DNA from: Entomortierella parvispora
Lineage: Eukaryota > Mortierellomycota > Mortierellomycetes > Mortierellales > Mortierellaceae
Assembly: GCA_963573315.1 (NCBI GenBank)
Contig: OY752150.1
Location: 1,488,001-1,552,000, forward strand
Length of the DNA: 64,000 nucleotides
Reading direction: 5' to 3'
Part shown: piece after piece, positions 1 to 10,957 of the stretch
Layout of the letters: each line of letters begins with the position of its first letter
How positions within the stretch are numbered: position 1 is the first letter of the stretch
Made by a program: the position numbers and the translations under genes
The notes under the pieces: generated by a model
What the model saw: the letters and a program-made list of their open reading frames with translations, nothing else
What the model was told of the DNA's origin: nothing
The model's database searches: none

Positions 1-11
1 TCTAACAGCTT

Positions 12-2000
12 TTAGAACGTCTTGAGGAGCTTGAACTGCAACTTGTCGGAGCCATGATCGAAGGACATGTCCTGCTTCTCTTCCTCCTCCTCGGTCTCAA
101 GGATGTTAACCTTCTCCTCTTGAAGCTTGGCATCGCCCGCCTTCTTCTCAAATGTCCACATCTGGTCAATGTACTCAAGCTCGATTCCGCTGATCTTGCC
201 ATCCTGACCCGTCAGGAATGTCGCCAGCTGAGCAGCCTTGACAGACCACATATCCATAGTAAAACTGAACGACTCATAATGGTAGTGTTCCATCCTGCTG
301 ACAAAGGTTGCGAAATGGAAGACCAAATGCCTATCTTTCACAGTGATGGTCACATCGCCAGCAAACAAGGGGTGGGTGTAGGTACCGGTGTATTCGCTCA
401 AGGGGTGGGCTAGGATACTGTTCTTTTGGCGAGGAGGGAAATTGCCCCGGCGCCCCTCCGCGGTGCTGTTAAAGACACCTTTGGTCATCGTGAGCGCCAC
501 CTGGGTCCAGTCCTGAGTTCTGGGAAGGTTAAGGATTTCATCCGCAAGGTAGTAGTACACGACGTTAGGGTACATGGCTGCAAAGGTGTTGGTCAGGGAG
601 GCAATGACCAGATCCGACTCTGGGAACAAGGCAATGATGGAGGAGAAACCAAGGGTGTTGCCTCCTACATGATTTTTTTTTTTAAAAAAAAAATGAAAAC
701 CAGGACGTGTCAGTCTCGTGTCCCCGTGTCATCTTCCAACGGTTACAAATGCATACAGTAAAAGAAAGTGAACTCACCATGGTAGTACACGGTGTGCCCT
801 TTGTAATTATCGGCGAACCATCCCATGGAATAGGTGGTCGCGGGTCCCAGCTCAGGAATGGTCCTGACACCTCGAGCAATCGTGCGAGCAGTCAACAGTT
901 CTTCGACCGATGACTTGGTCAAGACCTGCTTGCCGTCCAAGTCGCCAAACTTCATGATGGTTCTTCCCCACTTGAGCAGATCCTCCATGTTGGAGTAGAT
1001 GTCTCCAGCAGCTGCCTCTAATTCGATCAGACGATCCAAGTATCCTTCATGGAAGATGCCCTTTTGAGCATCTTCCAAGCTATCGGCATAGAAGGGCATG
1101 GCGTGGTTGGGACGCTCGCCCATCTCGACCGGCGAAAAGCCAGTGTGGGAGAGGCCCAAGGGACGGAAAATCTTGTCGTGAACAAGACGCTCATAGGGGA
1201 TGCCGGCAACATTGGCTGCAGCCTCTCCCGAAATAGTGTAGCCAATGTTTGAGTATTGAAGCTTCGTGGAGAGTTTTGTGGGGAGGTTCAGGTGCTTAAG
1301 TCGACGGAAAACTTGAGCCCGGGTCTCAGTCGTGTTGGCCCAAGGAGTATCATCGTGAGGAAGACCCTGTTCATGACATGGATCAGGATGTGAGCTCAAT
1401 TGCGTGACAGTAGTTTCTTACAAGGGCCAATTTACAATATCGCCCGAATCCCAATCTTACCGAGCGATGCGAGAGATAATCAGAGATGGTCAACTCGTCC
1501 GAGAGGATAGGATTGAAGCGGGCCTCGGGGACATATTCAACAACGGGGGTCTTATCCCAGTCGAGCTTGCCCTCCGCTACCAATTCACCAATCATGGCAG
1601 CCGTCATGGCCTTGGTCATGGATCCAATAGGCATCAAGGTCTATCACGACAAGTAAGGTCCGGATTTCTGTCAAGACCCAAACAAAGACGATCGGAGGTG
1701 TAACAACCAAGGAAAAAAAAGGAGGCAATTTGTCGTAGACAATCCTAGACTTACATCAGCGGTCACCGGGTCACCGTTCTTGTTGCGCTTGCCGAATCCC
1801 TCAGCAAAGATGACCTTGCCTTTATGAAGAACAGCGACGCTCATACCTGGAACACCAGTCAAGTTTCTGGCGTGATCAATTGTCTTTCGCCAGTTATCAT
1901 ATTTGGCAGTCTGGCTATCCACAGGCAAGCCCTCGACAGGGGAGGTGGAGGCGAGGAGCTGCAGAGCAGCCCCCAGCACGACAACGGTGGCAATCTTCAT
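12..2000 (-). CDS. Secreted beta-lactamase-related serine hydrolase
   Basis: Four exons read well: 2000-1755, 1640-1461, 1366-778 and 664-12, joined at GTAAGT, GTAAGA and GTGAGT donors, giving 555 aa. The start at 2000 is chosen because a typical signal peptide (MKIATVVVLGAALQLLAS) follows at once. The class C beta-lactamase/penicillin-binding-protein fold is indicated by the nucleophile motif SMTK at residues 89-92 (Ser89, Lys92), the YSN motif at 180-182 and an HGG motif near 338-340 in the place of KTG. The C-terminal 150 residues look like the DUF3471-type barrel that follows the catalytic domain in many family members, and the last 30 residues are highly acidic. Family members are peptidases, esterases or lactonases; the substrate cannot be read from sequence. 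It is likely secreted, or vacuolar if retained. It runs tail to the window edge and the splice junctions restore one frame, so the gene looks intact. Confidence 0.85.
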
Positions 2001-3039
2001 GACTACAATTCTTTCCTGAAGCTTGTTATGGAAGGAGGACGTTTTGGTGGGAACTTTTGGAGAGAGAGAAAGAGGACCGTTGGATTCATTTCTTTTAACG
2101 TTCAAGAGCTGAGTGGGAGAGGAAGACTGTCGTTTAAGGGCGGGGGTGCCAAGAGATTTGTGTTACCACGCCAAGGGTGCTGCTGACAACTGCGGGCCAG
2201 TGAGGCGTAGGTGCATACAAGGCCACACTGTTGCGGCGCCTCACCAGCCCATCTTTCTAGCCTCTGTCGGTGTCGTTCTCATTAGACAGTTGGATGTCGC
2301 TGTGACCTCATTGTAGTGCTCAATTTGACATTGTACATCAACAATCGGGTGAATTTGATATTTTCTTCATGCAAGCCGGAGCTCCAGGAATTTCCGGAAC
2401 GCGAGAATCGCTAAAGTTCAAGGTGTATGCGCGAGTTCATTGGATCGTTCCCTTTTACGACACTCAAATGATAGCCGACATGAATTATGGCAAGAGAATA
2501 TCAATGGCAGATTGAGAATAGTAACAAAAAAGGGCGAAGACAGAGCCATGCATCCTTGCCAAGGGACAAAATATGTGGATATTCGCCTCCAGCCTGCAGG
2601 GGGATTCTGGAGAGAAGGACACGCGCTTGGGATCAACTTTGCGATTTAGAGCCATTAGCAATCAATCTAGCACCCACCCCTTGCCTTTGCATCCGCGGGG
2701 CGAGAGATTCGGAACAGGATCCCGGGCTTGGCAATTTCAACTGCAGGGGCACCTTTCATCCATTGCTATCCCCGGAATCAGATAAACACGCCCAGGTGAC
2801 GATGTCTTGCAAGAAGACAAGGGCGTTCTTGCTTAATTGCGTCTCCTAGGACAAGCATTCGCCGCAATCTACCGAGAGAAGGCTCCAAAAGCGCGTGGGC
2901 AATTACGAGCCGGGAGAAGTGTATAATTGCAAACAAAAAATGCTTTTGATATTTTATTTGTCAAGAAAAGAGTCAAGCGACAGACAGAGTTGGTTGGACA
3001 ATTATGGAGAGCGGAGAAGGGTCAGAGTTCGAGGATGAT
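2001..3039. other. Intergenic, promoter side of the serine hydrolase
   Basis: No supported gene. It holds the 5' flank of the serine hydrolase (pyrimidine-rich on the minus strand just before its start) and the 3' flank of the NAC alpha gene. Short open frames around 2420-2850 lack family resemblance and splice context. Confidence 0.6.
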
Positions 3040-4297
3040 TTACATAGTGAGCTCCTATTAGATGTTGAAAAGAGAGAATAGTCGACAACATTAGTATCCA
3101 TTTCCCAAGGACATTCATGAGCCATTCCATATATTTAATCAAAACGACGAAACTCACCATGATGGCGTTAACGATATCGTTGTCGTTGTTCTTCAAGGCC
3201 TTGACGGCCTTGGCGCGGCTGACGTTGGCCTGGGCAATAACCAACTCAATGTCGTTGGCATCAACACCGGTCTCATCAACCTCCTCACCATCCTCCTCAT
3301 CGGCAGCGGCCTCAGCGGCATCAACGGCAGCAGAGGGCTCGCCGGCATCCTTGAGGACATCCTGGGCAGCCTGGAGCTGGGACTGCAAGCTGTTGGCATC
3401 CTCGGCCTGACCCTCACCGAAAACAATGTAGGTATCGGAGATCTTGGACTTGAAGACATCGGGCTGGGAAATGGCCAAGATGGGCTGACCGGAGCGACGG
3501 ATGGTCACACGGGTGATATCCTTGACCTTCTCGAGACCCAACTTGGAGAGGGCCTTGCGGGCCTTGATCTCGCCACGGGACTGGACGCGGGAAGAGGTCT
3601 GGGCCTCAACATCAGACTCAACGTCAGAGTGGATCTCCTCGATGGAAGCGGTCTTGTTCTCGATATCAGCCCTATGATATTTGTTGTTTTCAAGAAAAAA
3701 GGCGGATCGACAACGATGAGTTTCTTTGTATTATGAGTGTGGAAAAGAGAAGCATCCGGCACGAGCGTCCGAGGAGATGAGAGAAACAAGGTAATGTCGG
3801 ATCCTGGGTCTATTACTAGCTAGCCGTCGATATTGATGATATGGGCTACTCGTCTATTGGAAACACGGTCATGCCTCCCGATCGCCAGCAGAAGCAGAAG
3901 CTGCACCTCGCTTCACTCTCTTTCCAAAGAACAAAAAAAGGTACGGTTCAGGGACAGAGCAAGTGGTCCAGTCGAAGAAGCCTGTCCAGTCATGCTGTTC
4001 GAGTAGATCTGTGGGTTTTTTGTCGTCATGTGGTCGGCAGAGTGATGCTCTATGGTCAGGGGATGGATCCGAGATTCAGGGGAGCCAAACAATAAAAGCA
4101 GCTCTGCGCTGGTTTTGTTTATCCTGTCCAGAGCAGATTGATCCATGGCCGAGATCGGATCCATTTGTCCCTTATGGAAGCTGGCTGTCCGAGAGCAAGG
4201 AGGACGAAGAGTGGGGTAGAGAGAGATGACCCGGAAGGCAAGGTCCTTCCTTGACGGGGCGTGGCTCGATCATGGGCCTGTAGCCGCCTGCTTACAT
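3040..4297 (-). CDS. EGD2: Nascent polypeptide-associated complex subunit alpha
   Basis: The ribosome-associated NAC alpha subunit pairs with the beta subunit at the polypeptide exit tunnel and shields emerging chains. The main exon 3671-3158 encodes an acidic start ([19 protein letters not shown]), the NAC domain core ([20 protein letters not shown], ...[11 protein letters not shown]) and the C-terminal UBA helix bundle ([20 protein letters not shown]). A 15-nt last exon at 3054-3040 supplies the family's usual ending ELTM. No usable in-frame ATG exists in or just before the main exon. The exon begins with G GCT after a CATAG acceptor, so I propose that the start codon is split: AT at 4297-4296 before a GTAAGC donor, then G at 3671, giving MADIENK... 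and 176 aa (yeast Egd2 is about this size). That makes a 624-nt first intron. Identity is very secure; the 5' end is a model. Confidence 0.85.
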
Positions 4298-4646
4298 TGT
4301 GAATGTGGTGTGCGTGGGTGGATGAGGAATGAAAGGGTATTTTTTCCTTTTGTCTCTTTTTTTTTCTCTTTCGTTTGTTTTGGGTGGCTGTGTGTGCTAG
4401 AAGGGGGAAGGGGGAGGGCAGGTTGGCTGCTGTTTGTGCGATCACAAGAAATACAGTGACGTACATTTTTTTTTTTTTTTTCCAATTCTCGCCTTGCGCC
4501 TCTACAGACGTGCCATCCGGTCCTTGAGAGTTGTTCGTTTGTTCTTGGTTTGCCTGCATGTATTGTCTATCTACAACGTCATCATCTTCATAAAGAACAA
4601 GGCACCAAGCAATTCTGTGTATCAGGAAATGTTACGGTCGTGTTTG

Positions 4647-4652
4647 TTTATT
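4647..4652 (-). terminator. Poly(A) signal AATAAA downstream of the THI5 riboswitch
   Basis: Reading the minus strand, GCAATAAACAA lies 44 nt beyond the end of the TPP aptamer. It is the first canonical AATAAA after the THI5 stop, so the aptamer would be inside the mature THI5 3' UTR. Assignment to THI5 is inference. Confidence 0.55.
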
Positions 4653-4695
4653 GCAAAAGAATCAGACCAGACACAGAGAGACAAAAGACAAAACT

Positions 4696-4803
4696 GGTCG
4701 ACGCTTCCCTTCGCAGGCATTACCCTGATCAGGTGCAAAGAGTATTTCTCAGTCCAGTGGGGATACGTTTGACCGTAGCCCCGGGACACCCCTAGCGTCG
4801 ACC
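4696..4803 (-). promoter_or_regulatory. TPP riboswitch aptamer in the THI5 3' region
   Basis: On the minus strand the full THI-box consensus is present in order: a perfect 10-bp P1 helix (GGTCGACGCT at 4803-4794 with AGCGTCGACC at 4705-4696), GGGGTG at 4792-4787, a GC-rich P3 arm, CTGAGA at 4752-4747, CACCTGATCAGG near 4736-4725, TAATGCC at 4722-4716, and the closing GAAGGGAAGC. These match the bacterial and eukaryotic aptamer core that binds thiamine pyrophosphate. It starts 365 nt after the THI5 stop codon on the same strand, and the next gene on that strand (NAC alpha) has no thiamine link. The aptamer call is very secure; control of THI5 through its 3' UTR is inference from position. Confidence 0.93.
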
Positions 4804-5070
4804 ATTAGTCTCACTGTGCCATGCGCAACCATGGATCAAAGTAGTTTGGATCACCGTCCCCAGTGGGTCAGGGTGTTGTAAAAAAATATGAGTGGGAGGG
4901 ACGTGACAGGGAACCGTAGTGGCGGAAATCGACCCAAGGCAAGAATGAGAAAGCAAGGCAGGCCCGGTCAGAGGAAGAAAGGAGCCGGAATTGACGACCA
5001 ACGAACCATAGAATGAGAAAAAAGGATAGAACATAAAGTATGGTGGCATTAGTATCATCTCAGCAAGCAC

Positions 5071-5080
5071 GCGTACCTGA
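5071..5080 (-). promoter_or_regulatory. Candidate 3'-UTR splice donor of THI5
   Basis: TCAG|GTACGC on the minus strand, about 90 nt after the THI5 stop and 273 nt before the aptamer. UCAGGU (5080-5075) is complementary to the conserved aptamer strand ACCUGA (4734-4729), the kind of pairing used for splice-site control in known eukaryotic TPP switches. A TACTAAT sequence lies shortly downstream. No acceptor is proven. Confidence 0.4.
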
Positions 5081-5168
5081 GCAAGACAGCAAACAAAGAA
5101 ACCCTCTCAAGAAGGCTCTACCGCTAATAAATTTCGTCTCCTCTCTTTCTTCTTTGGTTCCCCGCTTT

Positions 5169-6294
5169 TTAAGCCTCGACAACAACGGACGAGGCTTCCG
5201 CAAAGGCTGAGTGCTTGCAGCTAGAGCAATCGGCCAGGACGCCGGTATCGATGGTCGGGTGGATGAATCCAGGGGCCGACTCGGGCTCCATTGGCCAAGT
5301 CAAGAACTCGTTCGTCATGTTCTGAACAAATCCATCATCGACAATTTCGAGACGCTTGCAGTACTTGGTAACCTTGTCCCAATCACGCTGGACATTCTTG
5401 AGGTCCCGCGACATGTAACGGAACGAGCGCTGGTAGATCTTGCGGTTGACCTCACTGGTCATGTGGGGCTTCATCTCCACAAAGAGCTCGTATGCGGCCG
5501 CTGGCTGAGCAAACATGAAGTCCGCTCCACGCTTCACAGCTTTCATGAACGCAGCAACCTTCTCGGGGTTCTGGGCAATAAAGGTCTCATTGCCAATGAA
5601 CAGGATCTAGTATGGATTAGAATGAGAGGAATGAGACGTGTTAGGAGAGGATTGGAGAATATGATTTGGTTCCACCAGCAGACGTTCTTACCGAGCAGAA
5701 ACAGCAACAACCCAAATCGGCCAATTCATCGATTCGGAGCATTCGAACGTCATCGCGGGAGCGGCCTTGTTGGACAGACCACTCCTCAAGCTCGACCATC
5801 TGGACGTTTTCAAGACCGATACCAGCATCAATATCTCCGCGAATAATGGCGCCCGTGACGTTCATGCCAACGCGGACGGCGGAATAATCCTCGGGCGTCA
5901 TGCCATAGTGGCGAGTCAACTCGTCGAGTTGGATCTTTCCAAACTCGCCCACATATCCGATACGTTTGCCGCGCAGGGATTGGAAATCGGCCGTGATACC
6001 ACTCTTGGACGCCAGGTAGACCACACCGGTAAAAGGTTCGTCCAGCAGCGTGGCAATGGACTTGATGGGGAATCCTCGGGCCTTGCCGGCGATGGTGTGG
6101 ATCATGGCCTTGCAGCCGAGATCGACCTTTCCGGATCCGATGATCTCGGTCACATCCGAAGGGTTGTTGGGCTCGAGGATAGCAACCTTGATACCTTCCT
6201 CAGTGAAGTAGTTGAGCTTGTCAGCCAGGAAGAGAGGAAGGTGGTAAGGCGTGGCGTGCCAGTTGAGCAAGCAGGTGATCTTGTCGGTAGACAT
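5169..6294 (-). CDS. THI5: HMP-phosphate synthase (thiamine pyrimidine)
   Basis: THI5/NMT1 makes 4-amino-5-hydroxymethyl-2-methylpyrimidine phosphate from pyridoxal phosphate and a histidine of the enzyme itself, a single-turnover reaction. Two exons, 6294-5692 and 5606-5169 (GTAAGA donor, CTAG acceptor), give 346 aa, the usual family length. Seen directly: the GCK lysine at 62, His66 in AMIHTIAG (the residue consumed in the yeast enzyme), [11 protein letters not shown] at about 84-94 and the iron-binding CCCFC motif at 196-200, just before the intron. Everything expected is present, so the protein should be functional. A TPP riboswitch follows in the 3' region, which suggests feedback by thiamine pyrophosphate on the mRNA after or during 3' processing. 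Confidence 0.96.
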
Positions 6295-6863
6295 GGAGGT
6301 GGGAAAGGTTTGTTGATAGTGGAAAGTGAGTGTGTGAGAGATGGGTGGGGCGAAGAGAGAAGGAGAAAAGAGAAAAGAGGTGAAAAAAATTGGGGACTTT
6401 TTATCGGGACGCGTTCATGAAATTGCTCCAGGCTCCTTGTTCCCACGCCAAAACTGAGTGCGAGTGACGATTGGCGATTGTGATTCACAAAGGTTGAACA
6501 AGGGCACTTGAGCACTGTGCGCTCTCTTATTCCGCACTGTGCTCGTGTTCGTCCCGTAGCAATTCGGGACAACCCACCGAGCCCAAAGCAGTGTCCGACG
6601 CCCTTCGATGTCCTTTCGACAAGAGGCGGAGTTTGCCTTGGATAGATGAGCGAGTGAGTCAACCCCAAGATTGCCCCTGTCCTGAAAAGAAGAAAAAGGA
6701 GTCGATCTTAATAGCGTTATTGAATGCCATCGTATAGTGCTTCTACGGCAGCGGAAGCGTAAGATAGACACAACAAAAATGAATTCTTATTGACACACTT
6801 TTCAAACAATAAACTACATTCTCTTCCTGCCTACTCAACACATCGTCCGCCTTACGGTCTACT
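6295..6863. other. THI5 promoter and 3' flank of the RRM/R3H gene
   Basis: No supported gene. The first 120 nt upstream of THI5 are pyrimidine-rich on the minus strand, as expected for a fungal 5' leader. Confidence 0.6.
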
Positions 6864-9303
6864 TTAGTTTTGGCACTCTGATAACGCAAAGGCTGGTTTT
6901 ATCATAGTCGCATCCCTCAGGTGTTTCTGGTCACGGATTGTAAACATCTTGCCTGGCTCAGGTCCCTTGGGCTGGCGAACGGGGTATATCAAGTTGCCTG
7001 CAGCAGCATTTGTTCCAGAGGCGGAAGAGACATCAAAAACGATTGAGCGTCTATAAAGAGACCGAGTGGGTGATGCGGATCCGGAAGACATGGTCGTGGA
7101 GGTGTACGTGTAATTACTGGTGACACTGCTGCCGCCACCGATACCTGCACCACCACCAAGGTTGGTGTGAATAGTGCTGCCGATGGTGGTGGAAGGTGTC
7201 GCTGTTGAAGAGGAAGATCCGCTCGGGATATCTGGGAGCGGTGTCCTGGATTTGTAAATCGGGCTATCTGATCGAAGCGAGCCACGGCCAGCAAAGGACA
7301 TTGGACGTTGCTGTGGATTGAATAAGAGGAAAGTATTAGTTCATTTGAACGACAGATGCATATCTTTGCCAGACTATCAAGTAGAATTCATTACGGCATT
7401 GGCATGTACCTTGGCTGATGTTCCAGGAGAGATGTGTGCTGCCGACTCGAGGACAGAGCTTGCAGGAGGCGTTTTCATGATGATCAGTCTTCGGAGGTTG
7501 CCCTCACCTTCCGTGAAATGATGCAAAGACAGCTTATCTGCAATAAGATGCAAAATCCTGCGCTGTCGGGCACTCAAGTTCTCGGGAAAGACCATGTCGT
7601 CCTTGGTAGAGTCGCCTCGGAACATTAGCAATCGGTCGTAAAAGGCCAGAGTCTCGCCATCGTTCAGGTCCAATTGGTTCAGGCTTAGGGCAGCGACTTC
7701 ATCGCGATCCAGCAAACTTCGCCCAGAATCACGTCTTTCCAACAATGCAGCCGAAGATCTGTTGCGAGTGCGTTCGAATTCGCGGTTCTGTAATTCCATC
7801 AACTCACGTTGACGTTCCTGGCGTTCCTGCTGTTGCTCCTGGAGCTGGGCTTCCATAATTTCAGCTTCGCGGCGCTGAAGAGCTTCCTGAGCGGCCAACG
7901 CAGCGGCAGCGGCCTTTTCCTGGTCCCTCTTCTCCTGTTCGGCCGCAGGCATCACCTTTTTGAACTCCACTCGGAGTTTCCTTCCTTGGACATCCAACCC
8001 GTTTACAGCCTGGTAAACAAGATCCGTCTCCTCTGCCGTCCTGTAGTTTGCAAATGCCAGGCCACGGAAGACTCCATTGTCAAAATGGTAGTTGAGCGCG
8101 TAGGGTTTGGGGATGTCAAGATTGTCGAGGATGGCAAGCAAGGATTCTCGCTTGATTTGGAATGGGATATTTTTGATGACGATCGCGGTGGGGATCGTCT
8201 CGACTGGCTCCTCCCCAGGCTGCATCATGGGCTGCTGCAACTGATGGTGCAACGGCAGTGGCTGCTGTTGATAGGGCGAGGGCTGGAACTGCCCGATCAA
8301 CGGCCCAGGTTGCATCATAGGCTGGTATGCATAGGTTTGATAATACTGAGGCTGCTGCTGTTGACGTGGGTCCTGCTGGAACACGGGCGACTGGAGTGGG
8401 GTCGCCTGTGGAGGACTCCAGTTCTATTGATGACCGAGAGAGAACGAAAGGAATGCTTAGCACAGTGACACTGGCGAACAGCCACGGGCGCGTGGGCATC
8501 GGCCGGTGACAAGATCAACCGATCTCGTCTCCTTGGCTTGACAGCAGGGCACCAAGCACTTGGCGTCTCTCGACCCTCTCTCGACCCTCTCTCGGAACAA
8601 AAGGGATTCAGCGAAGGCTCTCATTTCACCTTTTTTTTTTGTTGACCTCAGTGCCCCGGCCCAGATGTGCCATGTGCGCGTATGCGGGTGGACATGGGCG
8701 CGTGGGGTGTGTTTGCGAAAGAGAAACTAAGCAAGCAACCCAGCGAAGGGCAACGAGCGCAGACCATGTCCTGCCCTGATAGGACCTAGAACCCCCATTC
8801 CCCTTTCACCCTCTTGACCCCTTTTGAATGAAACGAAAGCAATAGAGAGCAAGAACCACCTTGGATTCCGTGGGTGCTTGCACCCGCTTCACTTGAGGAC
8901 AAAAGGAGGATCTGTGTCTGTTTTCCCTCTTTGCACGTACCATGTTGGCGACAGACAGACGGTTCGGAGGTCGCTTTCCGCTCAAGCTCTGAGTGCCGTT
9001 CATACCGCCGTTCATTACACCCATGACCATCCCATTCATGCCCATGCTGTTGCGCTGCGACACATTGCCGCTGCCAGGATGCCCTCCAGTGTTTTTGCGA
9101 GTTAAGGGACTGGTTGGACCGCGCTCGGAGCCATACTGAGAGTAGCGCCTCTGGTGCTGAGGCTGATGCTGCTGTTGCTGGTACTGCTGTTGCTGGTTTT
9201 GCATCTGGTGCTGATGTTGCTGGTGGTGGTCCATGGGCGAGCCAGGACCATTGTCGCGAAGGTTCATGGCATCAAAGGACATGTCAAGCTGCTTGGTGGT
9301 CAT
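6864..9303 (-). CDS. RRM and R3H domain RNA-binding protein (Cip2/Pin4-like)
   Basis: Three exons, 9303-8941, 8423-7410 and 7310-6864, join in frame (GTACGT and GTACAT donors) to give 607 aa. The N-terminal 200 residues are rich in Gln, Pro and Met. An RRM lies at about 203-279 with RNP2-like IVIKNIPF and RNP1-like FRGLAFANY. A Glu/Gln/Arg coiled-coil stretch follows, then an R3H domain at about 375-440 (LIADKLSLHHFTEGEG, IIMKTP). The tail is Ser/Thr-rich. This order matches fission yeast Cip1/Cip2 and budding yeast Pin4, cytoplasmic regulators of stress or cell-cycle mRNAs; the biological role here is inferred. The 517-nt first intron is long for this window, and the join NM|NW cannot be checked without transcripts. 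The initiation codon (ACTAAT upstream, MTTKQLDMSFDAMN) is the first ATG of the open frame. Confidence 0.85.
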
Positions 9304-10957
9304 GACTAAAGATTCGTTCGTTTCCGGTTCTAAGACTGAAAAAGACAGAAGAGACTGAAGTGTATGGAAGGCAGAGGCCGGGTTGAGGGTATATAACAAA
9401 AGACTTTGGCGAGGAGTGAGCTGGAGAGCGGAAGGACCGAGAGCCGGAAACGATCAAGACGTGGAGAAGGTAGCGAGGACGCGCGTGTTTGGGTTCTTTC
9501 TATGACGCGTGTTGTAGATGTGTGTAGGAAGGAAGGTCCTTTTTTTTGTTCTTTTTTTTTCTGTTCTGAGAATGAGATTATGTACAAGAGGAAAGGGAGG
9601 AGAATCAGAGATGGAGACAGGGCGATTGGACAACTACAGAAGCAACAGAGGAGATACAGAGCAGACGTTCATAAAGAGGACGAATAACAAAACGAGGGCG
9701 TGCAGGGACGTGAAGGAGAAGGGAGAGGACGAGAAGAGAAAAGAGGGAAGAGAGAAGAAAGAGTGAGAGGGAAAGAAAGGTGACGGTGAAGAGATGGAAT
9801 GGGAGGGGAGGGAGGGGATGGGAGGGGACATCAGACACAGACACATGCAGCTGTTGTTGCCCCTTTGTGGCCCGTCCAAGGGGGAAGGCGAGGACGAGGA
9901 CGACGAAGACAGATGGGACATGGGATATGGGGCATGGTCGAGGGCTGGGCTGGCTGGGAAGGAGGTGTCAGACACACCAATGGAGCGTCCGCCTCTCTGT
10001 TCCCAGCCTCCGCTCCTCTCTCCCGTGCATGGATGGCATGGGCAAGACGACAAAGAGGCACAGACAGATGGACGGACAAACACACAGACAAAGAGAACCA
10101 GGGGGGACAATGGGTCGGTGGTGTCTATCTCTGTCTGCTTCTCTTTCTTCTCTTTATATCTTTCTTGTCGCAAGAGTGCAGCTCCGTGGATGGCCGTCAT
10201 CTTGGGGACATATGGAGCAACGCGGGGCCTTTGGAGCGGTCCGACGCCCGCCCAACCTCTCTCGTCCACGCGACCTGGACTTGCACTTGAGTGCTGCGAT
10301 GGAATGTTGAGGACCGGGAGCCAGCTGAACCTTCCCGCGGCAAAAAGTATCTCGGATAAAACGGTCTAATAAAAACCTTTGATAAATTATTTCCAAAAAC
10401 TAAATTTAACGCGATAGATATTGACTACAACCAATTTTGCGCAACCCAATGGTCCAAGCGCAACCATTGCTTTGACTGCGCTTGGTCGTCGTTTGGATTT
10501 GAAGTCACTATGAAAAGCCAGGTGATCTGCCAACCTGAACAACCGGTTTGTCGCAAGTAGCGGCATCATGCACGCAAAATCGGAAGGTCATGGCCAAAGG
10601 GGTGTTGTAGGAGGAAGTGGAAATGAGGGGCAGTGAAAATGAGGAGAGAGAGCGAGCGAGTGGATTCAAAGGATGACCATCCCTTTGAAAAATTACAAGT
10701 CTCGCAATGTTCACTCACTTATAAGCCGACTTCTTGGCATTCATCCCCTTTTCTTGCACCTTAACAGATTTCTCTTCTTCTCCCCTTCAGCAAGCAACAA
10801 AAGAACTCTTCTTCGTGCACAACAATTCATAACACGTAATTATACTATAACACAGCACTCCTGCCTCCATTGCCTTATTTTTGTGTTTCTTTCCCCACGC
10901 ACAAACCAGTTTTCACTTTTTGCCTCAGGATCCCCAAGCCTCCAATAGCCATTAGAA
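9304..10957. other. Intergenic between divergent RRM/R3H and P450 genes
   Basis: No supported gene. Strongly purine-rich on the plus strand from 9400 to 9800 (pyrimidine-rich leader for the minus-strand gene). Open frames of up to 211 aa here are low-complexity Ser/Pro/Leu or Trp/Gly translations with no domain. Confidence 0.6.

Noticed and set aside
4696-4803. TPP aptamer as a 5'-leader switch of the NAC alpha gene
   Set aside because: An AATAAA separates the aptamer from the NAC alpha leader, and NAC alpha has no thiamine connection; THI5 is directly upstream on the same strand.
9634-10310. Overlapping 163-211-codon frames on both strands
   Set aside because: Low-complexity translations of purine/pyrimidine tracts, in several frames at once; no domain or splice context.
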